Of a DNA stretch of 29,528 bases, positions 1-7,591 are shown in pieces (position 1 is the first letter of the stretch; each line of letters opens with the position of its first letter). This DNA comes from Chloroflexota bacterium. GTDB taxonomy: Bacteria > Chloroflexota > UBA4733. The notes beneath the pieces are model-generated. The model was not told the origin of the DNA. It made no database searches and saw only the letters and a program-made list of their open reading frames with translations. The stretch is taken from assembly GCA_025449435.1 (NCBI GenBank), contig JANWJO010000078.1:1-29528 (forward strand). The letters run 5' to 3'. The position numbers and the translations under genes were made by a program.

Positions 1-534
1 ACGTCTGGCGCGGTAGAAAACATCGACCTCCGGCTGACGGTGTTGCGCACGCTGGATGGGTTTCGCGTGACTGTCCCCAATGCCACGGTGTTCACCTCTG
101 TCATCACCAACCAATCGTCGCCGGCTGGCCGCAGTTGGTTGCTGGTGGTAACGCTGCCTCCCGCGGCGGCGAGCCTAGATGGGTTGCAACGCGCCGTGGA
201 ACGGGTAGCCGCGCACACCATGCCCGAGGGCTTGCCACCGGCGGTGGTGCTGCAGTCGCTGTCGGAGAAGGGAGCCGTCGCGCACGTGCGGCTCAATGTG
301 CCGGATATCACCGCGGTGAGTGCCGCGATGCTGGCCTTGCGTGCGGAGCTGCCGCTGGCTCGAGTGAGCCTGCCGGAAGCTCCGGCTATCCCCGACAACT
401 TGCCGGTTCCTGCCGCGCCACCGGTGCGCCGGCGCATCACGCGCGACCCGGTGGGCCGCGTCGCAACACCAGCCAGTCGCGCCGTCGCTGGCACCACGTC
501 CTCAGACAGCGAGGATGTCGGCGGAGCCGGGTGA
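1..534 (+). CDS. MscS-family mechanosensitive ion channel, C-terminal part
   Basis: This reading frame is open at the left edge, so only the last 177 residues of the protein are present. The first visible residues read G-A-V-E-N-I-D-L-R and, shortly after, L-R-T-L-D-G-F-R-V-T-V-P-N. These are the beta-domain signature of MscS-type small-conductance mechanosensitive channels, just after the pore helix. The family forms homoheptameric inner-membrane channels that open under membrane tension to release solutes during osmotic downshock. The following 80 residues fit the cytoplasmic vestibule domain. The last 45 residues are Pro/Arg/Ser-rich and probably disordered. An internal GTG at 40 lies inside the conserved motif and is not a start. 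The TGA at 532-534 lies inside the 3' end of the convergent gene on the minus strand, giving a 33-base overlap. Family assignment is confident; the channel subtype cannot be judged from this fragment. Confidence 0.85.
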   Translation, partial: TSGAVENIDLRLTVLRTLDGFRVTVPNATVFTSVITNQSSPAGRSWLLVVTLPPAAASLDGLQRAVERVAAHTMPEGLPPAVVLQSLSEKGAVAHVRLNVPDITAVSAAMLALRAELPLARVSLPEAPAIPDNLPVPAAPPVRRRITRDPVGRVATPASRAVAGTTSSDSEDVGGAG

Positions 535-1557
535 GGGGTCGTGGTGATCGTCAAGCCAGCGCGCCAGTTCGTCACGCGCAAAGCGTGGCAGTGGCATCAC
601 GCGGTCGCCGTCGACCAGGGTGCATCCGTGCGCCCGTTCTACCAATGTTCCGCAAGCTACGGCGGGCACGTGCGCATCGCCCAACGCCCGTAAGCAGGCA
701 TCAACGAGTCCTGGCGGTACGGCAATGAGCAAGCAGCCTGACGACAACAACCCCATCAAGTCCAGATGGAGCGATGCACATATGCTTAGCGTCTCAGGCG
801 CCGCGAGTTGAAGCCAGGCCGGATGCAGCACGGCGCCCACTTGGCTGGCTACAGCTAGCTCCAGGACGGCAGTGGCAAGCCCGCCTTCTGTCAAGTCGTG
901 CAGCGCGTGGGCGTACGGCGCGGCTGCTATGGCGGCGGCCAGTACACTTATGCCAACCCGATCCACGAGATTCGCTGCCTGTCCCAGCGCTACATCGGTC
1001 CAGCCAGCGTGCCGGAGTTGTGGTGCGGCTTCGCATGCCAGGCGGCTGGTCCCTGCTGCGCCCACCGAACCAGTGAGCACAAGGGTGTCGCCTACCTGCC
1101 CACTGGAGGTTCGCCGGAGGCCTGCGGCCGCCACGGTCCCCAACATGCACCCTGACACGAGCGGCCAGCGTACGCTGGCGCTCACCTCGGTATGCCCTCC
1201 CACCAGCGTGATGCCCAATGCCGTGCAGGTACTGGCGATGTCCGACAGTAGCTGCTGGGCCACCAGACTGTCTGTTCCTGCTGGCAACAACACGGTGGCG
1301 AGGAACCAGCGGGGTGTGCCGCCGCGTGTGGCGACGTCATTAGCGTTAAGGTGTACGGCGTACCAGCCAGGTCGGGCCGTTGGGAAGGTTACCGGGTCGG
1401 CGGCAGCGACGAGTAGCGCCTCTGGCTCAACGTCGATGACAGCAGCGTCTTCACCCGTGGCCGGCGGCACCACGAGGTCGGCATCGCGTGGCAAGCTGCC
1501 CAGAAACTGTTCCAGCATGCTGGCAGGTAACTTTCCCAGCGGCAATGACTGCGCCAT
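502..1557 (-). CDS. AIR synthase-related (PurM/HypE-like) protein
   Basis: The 351-residue product has the two-domain PurM-like fold. The N-terminal half carries G-E-D-A-A-V-I-D for nucleotide and metal binding, then N-A-N-D-V-A-T-R-G-G and L-V-G-G-H-T-E-V. These match the ATP-binding AIR synthase/HypE/ThiL/SelD superfamily, with the closest look to HypE-like proteins. True HypE ends in a Pro-Arg-Ile-Cys tail whose cysteine carries the carbamoyl/cyano group. This protein ends in A-D-I-L-A-V, so it cannot perform the HypE reaction. SelD is also unlikely, because the N-terminal Cys/Sec loop of SelD is missing. The ATG at 1557 is preferred over the upstream TTG at 1569 because GGAAAG sits at the right distance before it. 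It lies 36 bases downstream of metG on the same strand, probably in one transcript. The substrate is unknown. Confidence 0.75.
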   Translation of the reverse strand: MAQSLPLGKLPASMLEQFLGSLPRDADLVVPPATGEDAAVIDVEPEALLVAAADPVTFPTARPGWYAVHLNANDVATRGGTPRWFLATVLLPAGTDSLVAQQLLSDIASTCTALGITLVGGHTEVSASVRWPLVSGCMLGTVAAAGLRRTSSGQVGDTLVLTGSVGAAGTSRLACEAAPQLRHAGWTDVALGQAANLVDRVGISVLAAAIAAAPYAHALHDLTEGGLATAVLELAVASQVGAVLHPAWLQLAAPETLSICASLHLDLMGLLSSGCLLIAVPPGLVDACLRALGDAHVPAVACGTLVERAHGCTLVDGDRVMPLPRFARDELARWLDDHHDPSPGSADILAV

Positions 1558-1593
1558 GATGCTTTCCAATCGTGAGATGGCTGAATCTCCCTG

Positions 1594-3135
1594 TCAGGGT
1601 ATCCGCGGAAATAGCGGCTTGGGCGCCTCCAGCCGCTGGTCGAACGCACTGGTGCCCCACGCACTACAGCCCGGGCTCTCCAGACCTAATCGGGTTGCAA
1701 TCTGCGCCGACGTTGCTGGCAAGAACGGCGCCAGGTGGTAACCCACAAGGCGAACCGCCTCAATGAGCTCGGCGAGCACCGCATCGAGAACGGTAGTATC
1801 TCCTCCACCTGTTTGTTGCTCGGCTTTGGCCAGTTGCCACGGAGCTGATCGTTCTACAAACCGGTTCGCGGCGGTCACCAGTTCCCAAGTGGCCGCCAGC
1901 GCCGCCCGAAAGTCGCACACCGCCAGTGCACCGCGCACCTGTCCATCCAGCTTGCCGGCGATGGTGCGTAGTGGCGAGGGCGCTTCGCTACGATTGAGCG
2001 GCGGTACCGCGCCGTCTCGGTAGCGCACCACCAATGTGACCGCCCGCTGCACGAGATTGCCGAGGTCATTGGCGAGGTCCTGGTTGTACCGGTTGACCAG
2101 ACGGCTTTCGGTAAAGTCGGCGTCTTCGGTGCGCGCCGGCTCGCGCAGCAGCCAGTAGCGCAGCGCATCGGTCCCATACCGACTCACGAGGTTCAGGGGG
2201 TCGATGGTGTTGCCCAGGCTCTTACTGATCTTCTGGCCATTGACCGTCAGATACTCGTGTACCCAGATGGTCGTGGGCAACGGCTCGCCCGCTGAGAGCA
2301 ACATGGCTGGCCAGTACACGGCGTGGAAGCGCAGGATCCCCTTGCCGATGACATGTAGCCGCTCGCCCCGTCCACGCCAGTAGCGTTCGTACAGCGGGCC
2401 GTCAATGGCATAGTCGAGAGCCGTCAGGTAGTTGATCAGGGCATCCCACCAAACGTACATCACCTGGGACGGGTCGCCTGGTACGGGGATACCCCAGCCG
2501 CGTGCCCGCGTGGTTGAGCGGGAGACGCTGAAATCGGTAAGGCCGGCGTCGATGAAGCGCAGTACCTCGTTGCGCCGGGTTTCGGGCAGTACGGTCAACC
2601 GGCCGGAGGCAATGGCCTTGCGCACCGCCGGCGCGTAGCGCGACAGGCGGAAGTGCCAGTTGTCTTCCTCAACTACCTCTGGCACCGTGAGATGTTCGGG
2701 GCAGCAACCGTTCACGAGTTCATCGGGCGTATAAAACTGTTCGCAGCCGGTGCAATACAGTCCTCGATAGGGTGCCTTGTAGAGGTCGCCGCGCTGGGCG
2801 CAGATGGTCCATAGTTTCTGTGCCCCTGCAGCGTGGCGGGGGTCAAAGCTGGTGCGGATGAATTGGTCAAACGAGAGATTGAGCGGTTCGCTCAGCGCCT
2901 GGAAGTCGCGTGAACGCAGCGCTACAAATTCGGCGACCGGTAAGCCAGCGGCTTCGGCGGCCAGCACATTTTTGAGGCTATTTTCGTCGGCGCCGGTTAG
3001 GGCATACACGTCTTGACCAAGCTGGCGTCGGTGGCGCGCCAGGGTATCGGCTTGCACGAGTTCCAGCGCAAATCCCACGTGCGGTTTGGCGTTGACGTAC
3101 GGGATCGAGGTAGTGATATAGCAGGGATCGGGCAT
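1594..3135 (-). CDS. metG: Methionyl-tRNA synthetase
   Basis: This class I aminoacyl-tRNA synthetase charges tRNA-Met with methionine in the cytoplasm. The HIGH signature appears as P-H-V-G-F near residue 18 and the KMSKS loop as K-I-S-K-S-L-G-N. A zinc knuckle is visible as C-T-G-C followed by C-P-E-H, which resembles the single-knuckle Thermus-type enzyme. The WWDALINYLTAL motif of the catalytic core and the alpha-helical anticodon-binding domain follow. At 513 residues it ends after the anticodon domain and lacks the C-terminal EMAP/tRNA-binding extension that many bacterial MetRS proteins have. The ATG at 3135 is chosen because GGAG lies 11 bases before it; a GTG at 3147 is the alternative. 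Its leader contains two strong hairpins (3163-3191 and 3229-3271). The PurM-like gene follows downstream. Confidence 0.96.
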   Translation of the reverse strand: MPDPCYITTSIPYVNAKPHVGFALELVQADTLARHRRQLGQDVYALTGADENSLKNVLAAEAAGLPVAEFVALRSRDFQALSEPLNLSFDQFIRTSFDPRHAAGAQKLWTICAQRGDLYKAPYRGLYCTGCEQFYTPDELVNGCCPEHLTVPEVVEEDNWHFRLSRYAPAVRKAIASGRLTVLPETRRNEVLRFIDAGLTDFSVSRSTTRARGWGIPVPGDPSQVMYVWWDALINYLTALDYAIDGPLYERYWRGRGERLHVIGKGILRFHAVYWPAMLLSAGEPLPTTIWVHEYLTVNGQKISKSLGNTIDPLNLVSRYGTDALRYWLLREPARTEDADFTESRLVNRYNQDLANDLGNLVQRAVTLVVRYRDGAVPPLNRSEAPSPLRTIAGKLDGQVRGALAVCDFRAALAATWELVTAANRFVERSAPWQLAKAEQQTGGGDTTVLDAVLAELIEAVRLVGYHLAPFLPATSAQIATRLGLESPGCSAWGTSAFDQRLEAPKPLFPRIP

Positions 3136-3162
3136 GGCGATATACACTCCACTTCACACATG

Positions 3163-3191
3163 CCGCTGCCCAGAGCACAGCAGGGCAGCGG
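3163..3191 (-). repeat. 9-bp perfect inverted repeat in metG leader
   Basis: CCGCTGCCC at 3163-3171 pairs perfectly with GGGCAGCGG at 3183-3191 across an 11-base loop. On the minus strand it would form a GC-rich hairpin about 28 bases upstream of the metG ATG, so it could influence ribosome access or mRNA stability. It is not followed by a U-run on that strand, so it is not a classical intrinsic terminator. Confidence 0.55.
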
Positions 3192-3228
3192 AACACAACG
3201 CGGCTGAACGCGCGGTTGTAGCGATGTG

Positions 3229-3271
3229 CGCCCCTAGTTGCAGCCAGCGACGCGCGGCAGCACTAGGGGCG
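3229..3271 (-). repeat. 10-bp perfect inverted repeat upstream of metG
   Basis: CGCCCCTAGT at 3229-3238 is the exact reverse complement of ACTAGGGGCG at 3262-3271, with a 23-base loop. It lies about 95-135 bases upstream of metG, on the far side of the shorter hairpin. It may be part of a structured leader or a palindromic regulator site. No T-box signature is present, so methionine-tRNA sensing of that type is not supported. Confidence 0.5.
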
Positions 3272-3435
3272 AGGCATGCCCATGGACATGGTGAAGTCAG
3301 TTGGGGTGGGTTGGTGTTGGAGGCATGTGTGAGGCGACAACGTCATGGTATCTGCGCCTCCAGTGCTCTCTCTAGCAGGTATGGTACCAGCACGCAGGGC
3401 GTCAAGCCTGGGCTTAGCGCCGTGTTGAGCGAGCT

Positions 3436-3465
3436 TTGACCTGCCGGCTCGTCCTCTCGTACACT
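3436..3465 (+). promoter_or_regulatory. Predicted sigma-70 promoter for rpmH operon
   Basis: TTGACC (3436-3441) and TACACT (3460-3465) are separated by 18 bases and match the -35 and -10 consensus well. Transcription would start near 3472, giving a leader of about 50 bases before the rpmH ATG at 3522. The position just before a ribosomal protein operon makes it credible. Confidence 0.6.
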
Positions 3466-3521
3466 GCACGGAACCGAGCGAAAAACGTGAGCCGGCAAGC
3501 GCAGCGTGAAGAGCAGCGACG

Positions 3522-3659
3522 ATGAAGCGAACTTGGCAACCAAAGCGCATACCGCGCAAGCGGGACCACGGGTTCATGAAGCGAATGTCCACTCACGACG
3601 GTCGACGGGTACTGGCCCGCCGCCGCCTTAAGGGCCGTACGCGCCTCACCGTAGTCTGA
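3522..3659 (+). CDS. rpmH: 50S ribosomal protein L34
   Basis: This 45-residue basic protein begins M-K-R-T-W-Q-P and contains H-G-F-M-K-R-M and the signature [13 protein letters not shown], ending in R-L-T-V-V. This is the full bL34 pattern, which usually spans 44-47 residues. It is a structural component of the large ribosomal subunit that binds 23S rRNA. About 40% of the residues are Arg or Lys. The ATG is fixed by the conserved N-terminus; upstream there is only a weak GAAGAG ribosome-binding site. It heads the classical rpmH-rnpA-yidD-yidC-jag cluster, with a good promoter about 55 bases upstream. No anomaly is seen. Confidence 0.97.
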   Translation: MKRTWQPKRIPRKRDHGFMKRMSTHDGRRVLARRRLKGRTRLTVV

Positions 3660-3730
3660 ACACGAATCGCCGTACGTGCGCGTGCGCCAGCCAGTAATCA
3701 CTGCGCTGGCAGCGAGGAGTGGGGGCCGCC

Positions 3731-4087
3731 GTGGACCGGGAACACCGAGTCCGCCAGCGTGCCGACTTTACCCACGTGCAACAAAGCGGCCAGAAGTTGA
3801 GGCATCCGCTCATGCGCGTTCAGTGGCACAGCAACGCGCTGCCGCTGACGCGCTTTGGCTTTGTCGTAAGCAAGCGCGTCGCTGGCGCGGCGCACGAACG
3901 CAACCTGGTGCGCCGGCGCTTACGCGAACTGGCGCGCGCGGCCCTGCCGGACGTGCGAACCGGCGTGGACGTTGTAGTGATCGCCCAGACCGCCGCCCGC
4001 ACGGCCACCTTTCAGGAGTTGCGTCTCGCGCTTGCCCAGCTGTTGTTGCGCGCGCAACTCCAACGCCAGCAAGATGAACACGCATGA
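3731..4087 (+). CDS. rnpA: Ribonuclease P protein component
   Basis: This small basic protein (118 residues) binds the RNase P RNA and helps it cleave 5' leaders from precursor tRNAs. The N-terminus [12 protein letters not shown] is typical. The central [12 protein letters not shown] is followed by the RNR-type helix, read here as [12 protein letters not shown]. The GTG at 3731 is preferred because GAGGAG lies 11 bases upstream; a GTG at 3719 would overlap that ribosome-binding site. The gene lies 71 bases after rpmH and its TGA overlaps the yidD ATG by four bases, implying translational coupling. Confidence 0.95.
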   Translation: MDREHRVRQRADFTHVQQSGQKLRHPLMRVQWHSNALPLTRFGFVVSKRVAGAAHERNLVRRRLRELARAALPDVRTGVDVVVIAQTAARTATFQELRLALAQLLLRAQLQRQQDEHA

Positions 4088-4293
4088 GAAGTCTGGCGCT
4101 GGCGGCGATTCGAGGCTACAAGCACTGGCTATCGCCGCTGTTCCCGCCCTCCTGCCGGTTCGAGCCCACGTGCTCTACCTATGCGTATGAGGCGATCGAG
4201 AGGTATGGTATATTCCAAGGAGGCGCGAAGGCGCTCTGGCGTATCTTGCGATGTCAACCATTCAGTAGGGGTGGGTATGACCCGCTCCGGTAA
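4084..4293 (+). CDS. yidD: Membrane protein insertion efficiency factor
   Basis: The 69-residue product shows the complete YidD signature: a basic amphipathic N-terminus with [10 protein letters not shown], then [12 protein letters not shown], then A-I-E-R-Y-G and a C-terminal R-G-G-Y-D-P. The three conserved cysteines are all present (one in the C-R-F motif, one in P-T-C-S and one in R-C-Q-P). The family is thought to sit at the inner face of the membrane and assist YidC/Sec-dependent insertion. It starts inside the rnpA stop codon (ATGA overlap) and precedes yidC by 77 bases, the usual gene order. Confidence 0.96.
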   Translation: MRSLALAAIRGYKHWLSPLFPPSCRFEPTCSTYAYEAIERYGIFQGGAKALWRILRCQPFSRGGYDPLR

Positions 4294-4370
4294 GTCGGGA
4301 TGTGGCCTCCTCATTCCGTCCCTACATTGTCTACACGGTATGAACAACTATAGAGGAGGCAAACCCACCC

Positions 4371-5351
4371 TTGGGTGACCTATGGCGCAGCATCGTCATC
4401 GACCCCATGATGACGGCTTTGGATTTCATCGCCGCCCACACCGGTAGCTACGCCATCGCGATCGTGTTGTTCACGATCGCGGTCAAGCTCGTGTTGCTGC
4501 CACTCACTATCAAGCAACTGCAGAATGCCCGGAAACAGCAGGTACTCGCGCCCCTCATGGCCGAGGTGCGGGCCAAACATGGCAGCGACCGGGTCAAGCT
4601 CAATGCAGAGATGATGGCCCTGTACAAGGAGCACGACGCCAACCCCATCGCGGGCTGCCTGCCCATGTTCATCCAGTTGCCCATCCTTATCGGCCTGTAC
4701 AACGCCCTGTATACCGACCTCAATGACTCCGCTCACCTGGTACAGGTGGGTGCGAGCACTGGCTTCCTGTGGGTGCACAACCTCGCCCTACCTGACTTCT
4801 GGAGCGTGACGCCGCCAGGCGCGACCGTCGCCGTGTTCAACGGCCTGTTCATTCTGCCCTTGCTGGCTGGCGGGTTCCAGTGGATCCAGCAACGAATGAT
4901 GATGAACAACACCCCCAACATGGATCCCCAGCAAAAGATGATGAATCAGATGATGCAGTTCATGCCGCTGATGGTCATCTTCTTCGGTTTCCGCTTTCCC
5001 GCTGGCCTGGCCATTTACTGGGTCACCTCCACACTCGTCGGCATCGTGCAGCAATACTTCATCAATGGGTGGGGGTCACTGGCCGACATGATTCCGGCGC
5101 TGCGGCGCTATCAACCTGCCTACGTTACCGCCGGCCGCGTCATTCGTGGTCCAAGCGCTGGGCCCAGCACACCAACGCAGAAGCTGAGCCTGCGGGCTGG
5201 CACGTCGGAAGGGGATTCTGGCACGAGCGATCGAGCTGCCGACCAGCAGCGTGGTGCGAGCAAAGCGCCGCGTGTGCAGCAGTCCAATCGCCGGCCGGTT
5301 GTCAACGCGACGCGCCCCACCGGGCCGCGCAAACAGGGGAGTAGACGCTAA
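4371..5351 (+). CDS. yidC: Membrane protein insertase YidC/Oxa1
   Basis: The 326-residue protein is a Gram-positive-like YidC without the large periplasmic P1 domain of proteobacterial forms. The first transmembrane segment spans about residues 28-46 and is followed by the cytoplasmic hairpin K-Q-L-Q-N-A-R-K-Q-Q, which carries the conserved groove arginine region. The P-I-A-G-C-L-P-M-F-I-Q-L-P motif marks the next membrane segment. The tail after about residue 245 is hydrophilic, basic and Ser/Thr/Pro-rich. It ends in R-K-Q-G-S-R-R, as in YidC forms that contact ribosomes. The start is TTG at 4371, preceded by GAGGAGG with an 11-base spacer; no ATG in this frame fits better. It inserts small membrane proteins with or without SecYEG. 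Confidence 0.95.
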   Translation: MGDLWRSIVIDPMMTALDFIAAHTGSYAIAIVLFTIAVKLVLLPLTIKQLQNARKQQVLAPLMAEVRAKHGSDRVKLNAEMMALYKEHDANPIAGCLPMFIQLPILIGLYNALYTDLNDSAHLVQVGASTGFLWVHNLALPDFWSVTPPGATVAVFNGLFILPLLAGGFQWIQQRMMMNNTPNMDPQQKMMNQMMQFMPLMVIFFGFRFPAGLAIYWVTSTLVGIVQQYFINGWGSLADMIPALRRYQPAYVTAGRVIRGPSAGPSTPTQKLSLRAGTSEGDSGTSDRAADQQRGASKAPRVQQSNRRPVVNATRPTGPRKQGSRR

Positions 5352-5355
5352 ACAT

Positions 5356-6192
5356 ATGGAGCGGGTCGAGTCGACCGGGCGAACGGTCAATGAAGCGATT
5401 GAACACGCATTAGTACGGTTGCAGACCACACGGGACCACGTCGATGTGGAAGTGTTGCACGAGGGGAGCCGGGGCATCCTCGGCATCGGCGCGGAAGACG
5501 CCCGCGTGATTGTGAGCTTGATCGAGACAGCGAGCGCCGCCACGGTTGCTCCCGCCGCGGTCGCCGAAGCGCCAGACTCCACACCTGCCGCCACGCGCCC
5601 ACGGCCTGCAGCGCGGATGCCCGCGGGCACAGCCCCAGCACCGCGCCGGTCTGACGGCGCGCTCGCTGATGACGTTGCCGAGGTGCGGTCCCCGGAGTAC
5701 GACGAGGACAGCAATGCCGAGATGGAGGCGGTCGCCAGTGACGAGCTGGTGGATACGTCGGTCGATACCGTGAAGCACCTGCTCGACCTGCTCCACCTGC
5801 CCGCCGAGGTCGACGTGCGCAGCCGTTCGTACCCGCTCACGCTTAACATCCGTGGCCAGGGGATGGGCATCCTCATTGGCCGGCACGGCGATACCCTGGG
5901 TTACGTCCAATTCATGGTGAATCATCTGGTGAGCCGCCAGATTGGCCGCTGGACCCGTGTGGTCGTCGATGTCGAAGACTACCGGCTGCGGCGCGAACAG
6001 ACGGTGCGCGACATTGCCAGCCGTGTGGCCGAGCGTGTACGGCGCACACGTCAGGCCATCACGTTGGAGCCGATGCCCGCCAACGAGCGGCGTATCGTCC
6101 ACCTCACTCTCCAGGGCGACCGGTTTGTCGCCACGCATAGTGTCGGCGAAGGTGACGCACGCAAAGTGGTCATCACGCCACGCGGCCGATGA
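5356..6192 (+). CDS. jag: KH/R3H RNA-binding protein Jag (KhpB/EloR)
   Basis: The 278-residue product has three parts. Residues 1-50 form a Jag_N domain (V-E-S-T-G-R-T-V-N-E-A-I-E near the start and G-S-R-G-I-L-G-I-G). Residues about 55-130 are an Ala/Pro-rich acidic linker. The C-terminal half holds a KH domain with G-I-L-I-G-R-H-G-D-T-L in place of the GxxG loop, then an R3H domain with E-R-R-I-V-H. In other bacteria this protein pairs with KhpA and controls cell elongation and RNA fate. The ATG at 5356 is chosen because the conserved N-terminus starts there. It follows yidC by four bases and its TGA overlaps the next gene (ATGA). Confidence 0.92.
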   Translation: MERVESTGRTVNEAIEHALVRLQTTRDHVDVEVLHEGSRGILGIGAEDARVIVSLIETASAATVAPAAVAEAPDSTPAATRPRPAARMPAGTAPAPRRSDGALADDVAEVRSPEYDEDSNAEMEAVASDELVDTSVDTVKHLLDLLHLPAEVDVRSRSYPLTLNIRGQGMGILIGRHGDTLGYVQFMVNHLVSRQIGRWTRVVVDVEDYRLRREQTVRDIASRVAERVRRTRQAITLEPMPANERRIVHLTLQGDRFVATHSVGEGDARKVVITPRGR

Positions 6193-7085
6193 CGACCGGT
6201 ACGCCAGCAACGCCCGCCGGCAACTGGACGCCCCAGTTCGTCGTGCTCGGCACTATCACTCGCGACCTTATTCCGGGCGGCTACGTGATCGGTGGAACCA
6301 CGTCCTACGCCGCTATCACCGCGCATCGCCTTGGCTATCGCGCGGCCATCGTCACGGCGGGTGCGCCACCGGAAGCCACGGTTCTGGAAGCTGAAGGTGT
6401 CAGGGTGTTTTCGGCCCCCTCGCCTGCCTATACGGTGTTCGAGAACGTGTATCAGGGGGGGCTGCGCCAGCAATACCTACGTTCGCGCGCTGCCGATGTG
6501 ACCGTGGCAGGCATGCCCGAAGCCTGGACTCGTGCTCCCGTCGTCCACCTCGGGCCGCTGACGCAGGAAGTTGACCCGGCGCTCGCCACGCACTTTCCTG
6601 ACGCGCTGATAGGCGCCACGCCGCAAGGCTGGCTGCGCAAATGGGACGCCGAATTCCGCGTCGGTTGGACGCCGTGGGCGGACATCGACCGCGCGGTGGA
6701 GTACATCGATGCCCTGGTGTTTAGCGAGATGGACGTCAACCGCGACGAGGCCGTCATCGAGCGCTATGCCAGAGCTGCCCGGCTGGCCGTGGTCACGCGC
6801 GGCGAGCTCGGTAGCGATGTTTACCTCAAGAACCGCGTGGAGCACATGCCCGCCTATGCTGCGCAGGAAGTGGAGCCCACTGGCGCCGGCGACGTGTTTG
6901 CTGGCGCGTTCTTCTTGAAGTATGCCGAGACGCGCGACCCAGTGGTAGCGGCTGATTGGGCCAACTGCGTCGCGTCGTTTGCCGTGGAAGGTCCGGGAGT
7001 GTCCACCATTCCCACGCTCGATCAGGTCATGCAGCGCCAGCGCACCGGTCCGCGGGCGCTGCGAGTGGCGAACCGGCTACGCTAG
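6189..7085 (+). CDS. PfkB-family carbohydrate kinase
   Basis: The 298-residue product is a ribokinase-fold sugar kinase. The N-terminal V-V-L-G-T-I-T-R-D and G-G-T-T-S-Y-A-A motifs correspond to the sugar-binding entry. E-P-T-G-A-G-D-V-F-A-G-A-F near residue 235 is the PfkB signature 2, whose aspartate is the catalytic base and whose glycines form the anion hole. The N-terminal G-G-T-T-S-Y arrangement recalls inositol-kinase-type members more than fructokinases, but the substrate cannot be assigned. It overlaps jag by ATGA, so it is probably the last gene of the rpmH operon. Its stop overlaps the 3' end of the convergent Fe-S scaffold gene by nine bases. Confidence 0.85.
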   Translation: MTTGTPATPAGNWTPQFVVLGTITRDLIPGGYVIGGTTSYAAITAHRLGYRAAIVTAGAPPEATVLEAEGVRVFSAPSPAYTVFENVYQGGLRQQYLRSRAADVTVAGMPEAWTRAPVVHLGPLTQEVDPALATHFPDALIGATPQGWLRKWDAEFRVGWTPWADIDRAVEYIDALVFSEMDVNRDEAVIERYARAARLAVVTRGELGSDVYLKNRVEHMPAYAAQEVEPTGAGDVFAGAFFLKYAETRDPVVAADWANCVASFAVEGPGVSTIPTLDQVMQRQRTGPRALRVANRLR

Positions 7086-7505
7086 CGGCGTTGAATGCTC
7101 GGTAGCGTGGGCGCTTTTGACGCGCTCGCTATTGATGTACTGGTCGGCAGCCGCCTTGAGCGTGCCCAACCCCAGCGTGGCACAGCGCGCTCGCGAGATC
7201 ACGACCTCGCGGCCCATGTGGTCCATGAACGCTTCGAAGTCCATGCCCTGCACTTCTTCGGGCGTCTTGCCGATAGCCATCTCGGTGAGCATCGAGGCGC
7301 CGGCCTGGCTGATGGTGCAACCTTGCCCCTCATAGGTCACCTTGGTGATCGTGCCGTCGTCACCCACGCGCAGATACATCGTCACGATGTCGCCGCAGCC
7401 AGGGTTACCGCCGTCGGCGTGGCCGTCGTTCGGCTCGAGCGTACCCTTGTTGCGCGGATGCTGGTAGTGGTCCAGAATGTCTTCAATGTAGGCTTGGCGA
7501 TCCAC
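7077..7505 (-). CDS. Fe-S cluster assembly scaffold, IscU/NifU-N/SufU family
   Basis: This 142-residue protein assembles Fe-S clusters on three cysteines. They are visible as N-P-G-C-G-D (Cys37, Asp39), G-Q-G-C-T-I-S (Cys63) and R-A-R-C-A-T-L (Cys108). The spacing of about 45 residues between the second and third cysteines is close to IscU and lacks the longer insertion of Bacillus SufU. The residue before the third cysteine is Arg rather than the IscU His. The N-terminus Y-I-E-D-I-L-D-H-Y-Q-H-P-R-N-K-G is typical. The start is GTG at 7505, with GAGAGAG eight bases before it. It lies 86 bases downstream of the rhodanese gene on the same strand, with a hairpin between them. Confidence 0.9.
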   Translation of the reverse strand: MDRQAYIEDILDHYQHPRNKGTLEPNDGHADGGNPGCGDIVTMYLRVGDDGTITKVTYEGQGCTISQAGASMLTEMAIGKTPEEVQGMDFEAFMDHMGREVVISRARCATLGLGTLKAAADQYINSERVKSAHATEHSTPLA

Positions 7506-7530
7506 GAACAAGACTCTCTCTACATGGTTG

Positions 7531-7570
7531 CAGGGGCGGTTACCCCACGAGATATAGTGTACCGCCCCTG
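7531..7570 (-). repeat. 10-bp inverted repeat in the Fe-S scaffold leader
   Basis: CAGGGGCGGT (7531-7540) is the exact reverse complement of ACCGCCCCTG (7561-7570), with a 20-base loop. It occupies most of the 86-base gap between the rhodanese and Fe-S scaffold genes and ends 25 bases upstream of the scaffold start. It could be an operator, an mRNA-processing or stability element, or an attenuator. No U-run follows it. Confidence 0.5.
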
Positions 7571-7591
7571 GCAAACCGCTCGACTTGCCGG

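Larger units (their letters stand above)
3136..3521. other. Divergent intergenic region between metG and rpmH
   Basis: These 386 bases separate two divergently transcribed genes. They contain two perfect inverted repeats on the metG side and a good sigma-70-type promoter on the rpmH side. They also hold a G-rich stretch around 3301-3320 (runs of four, three, two and two G). No DnaA boxes of the TTATCCACA type are visible, although rpmH lies next to the replication origin in many bacteria. No convincing protein-coding frame is present. Confidence 0.7.

Noticed and set aside
502..1557. PurM-like gene as selD, which would support the selenoprotein call
   Set aside because: The N-terminal Cys/Sec glycine-rich loop of SelD is missing and the motifs fit HypE-like proteins better.
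872..1741. Long plus-strand open frame antisense to the PurM/HypE-like gene
   Set aside because: Its composition is Ser/Ala/Pro-rich with no motif, and it mirrors a gene with a clear family on the other strand.
3136..3300. T-box riboswitch upstream of metG
   Set aside because: The conserved AGGGTGGNACCGCG element is absent on the minus strand.
3136..3521. Possible replication origin next to rpmH
   Set aside because: No TTATCCACA-like DnaA boxes or AT-rich unwinding region are visible, and dnaA is not adjacent.
5410..6210. 266-codon minus-strand frame antisense to jag
   Set aside because: No conserved content, and jag has complete Jag_N, KH and R3H motifs.
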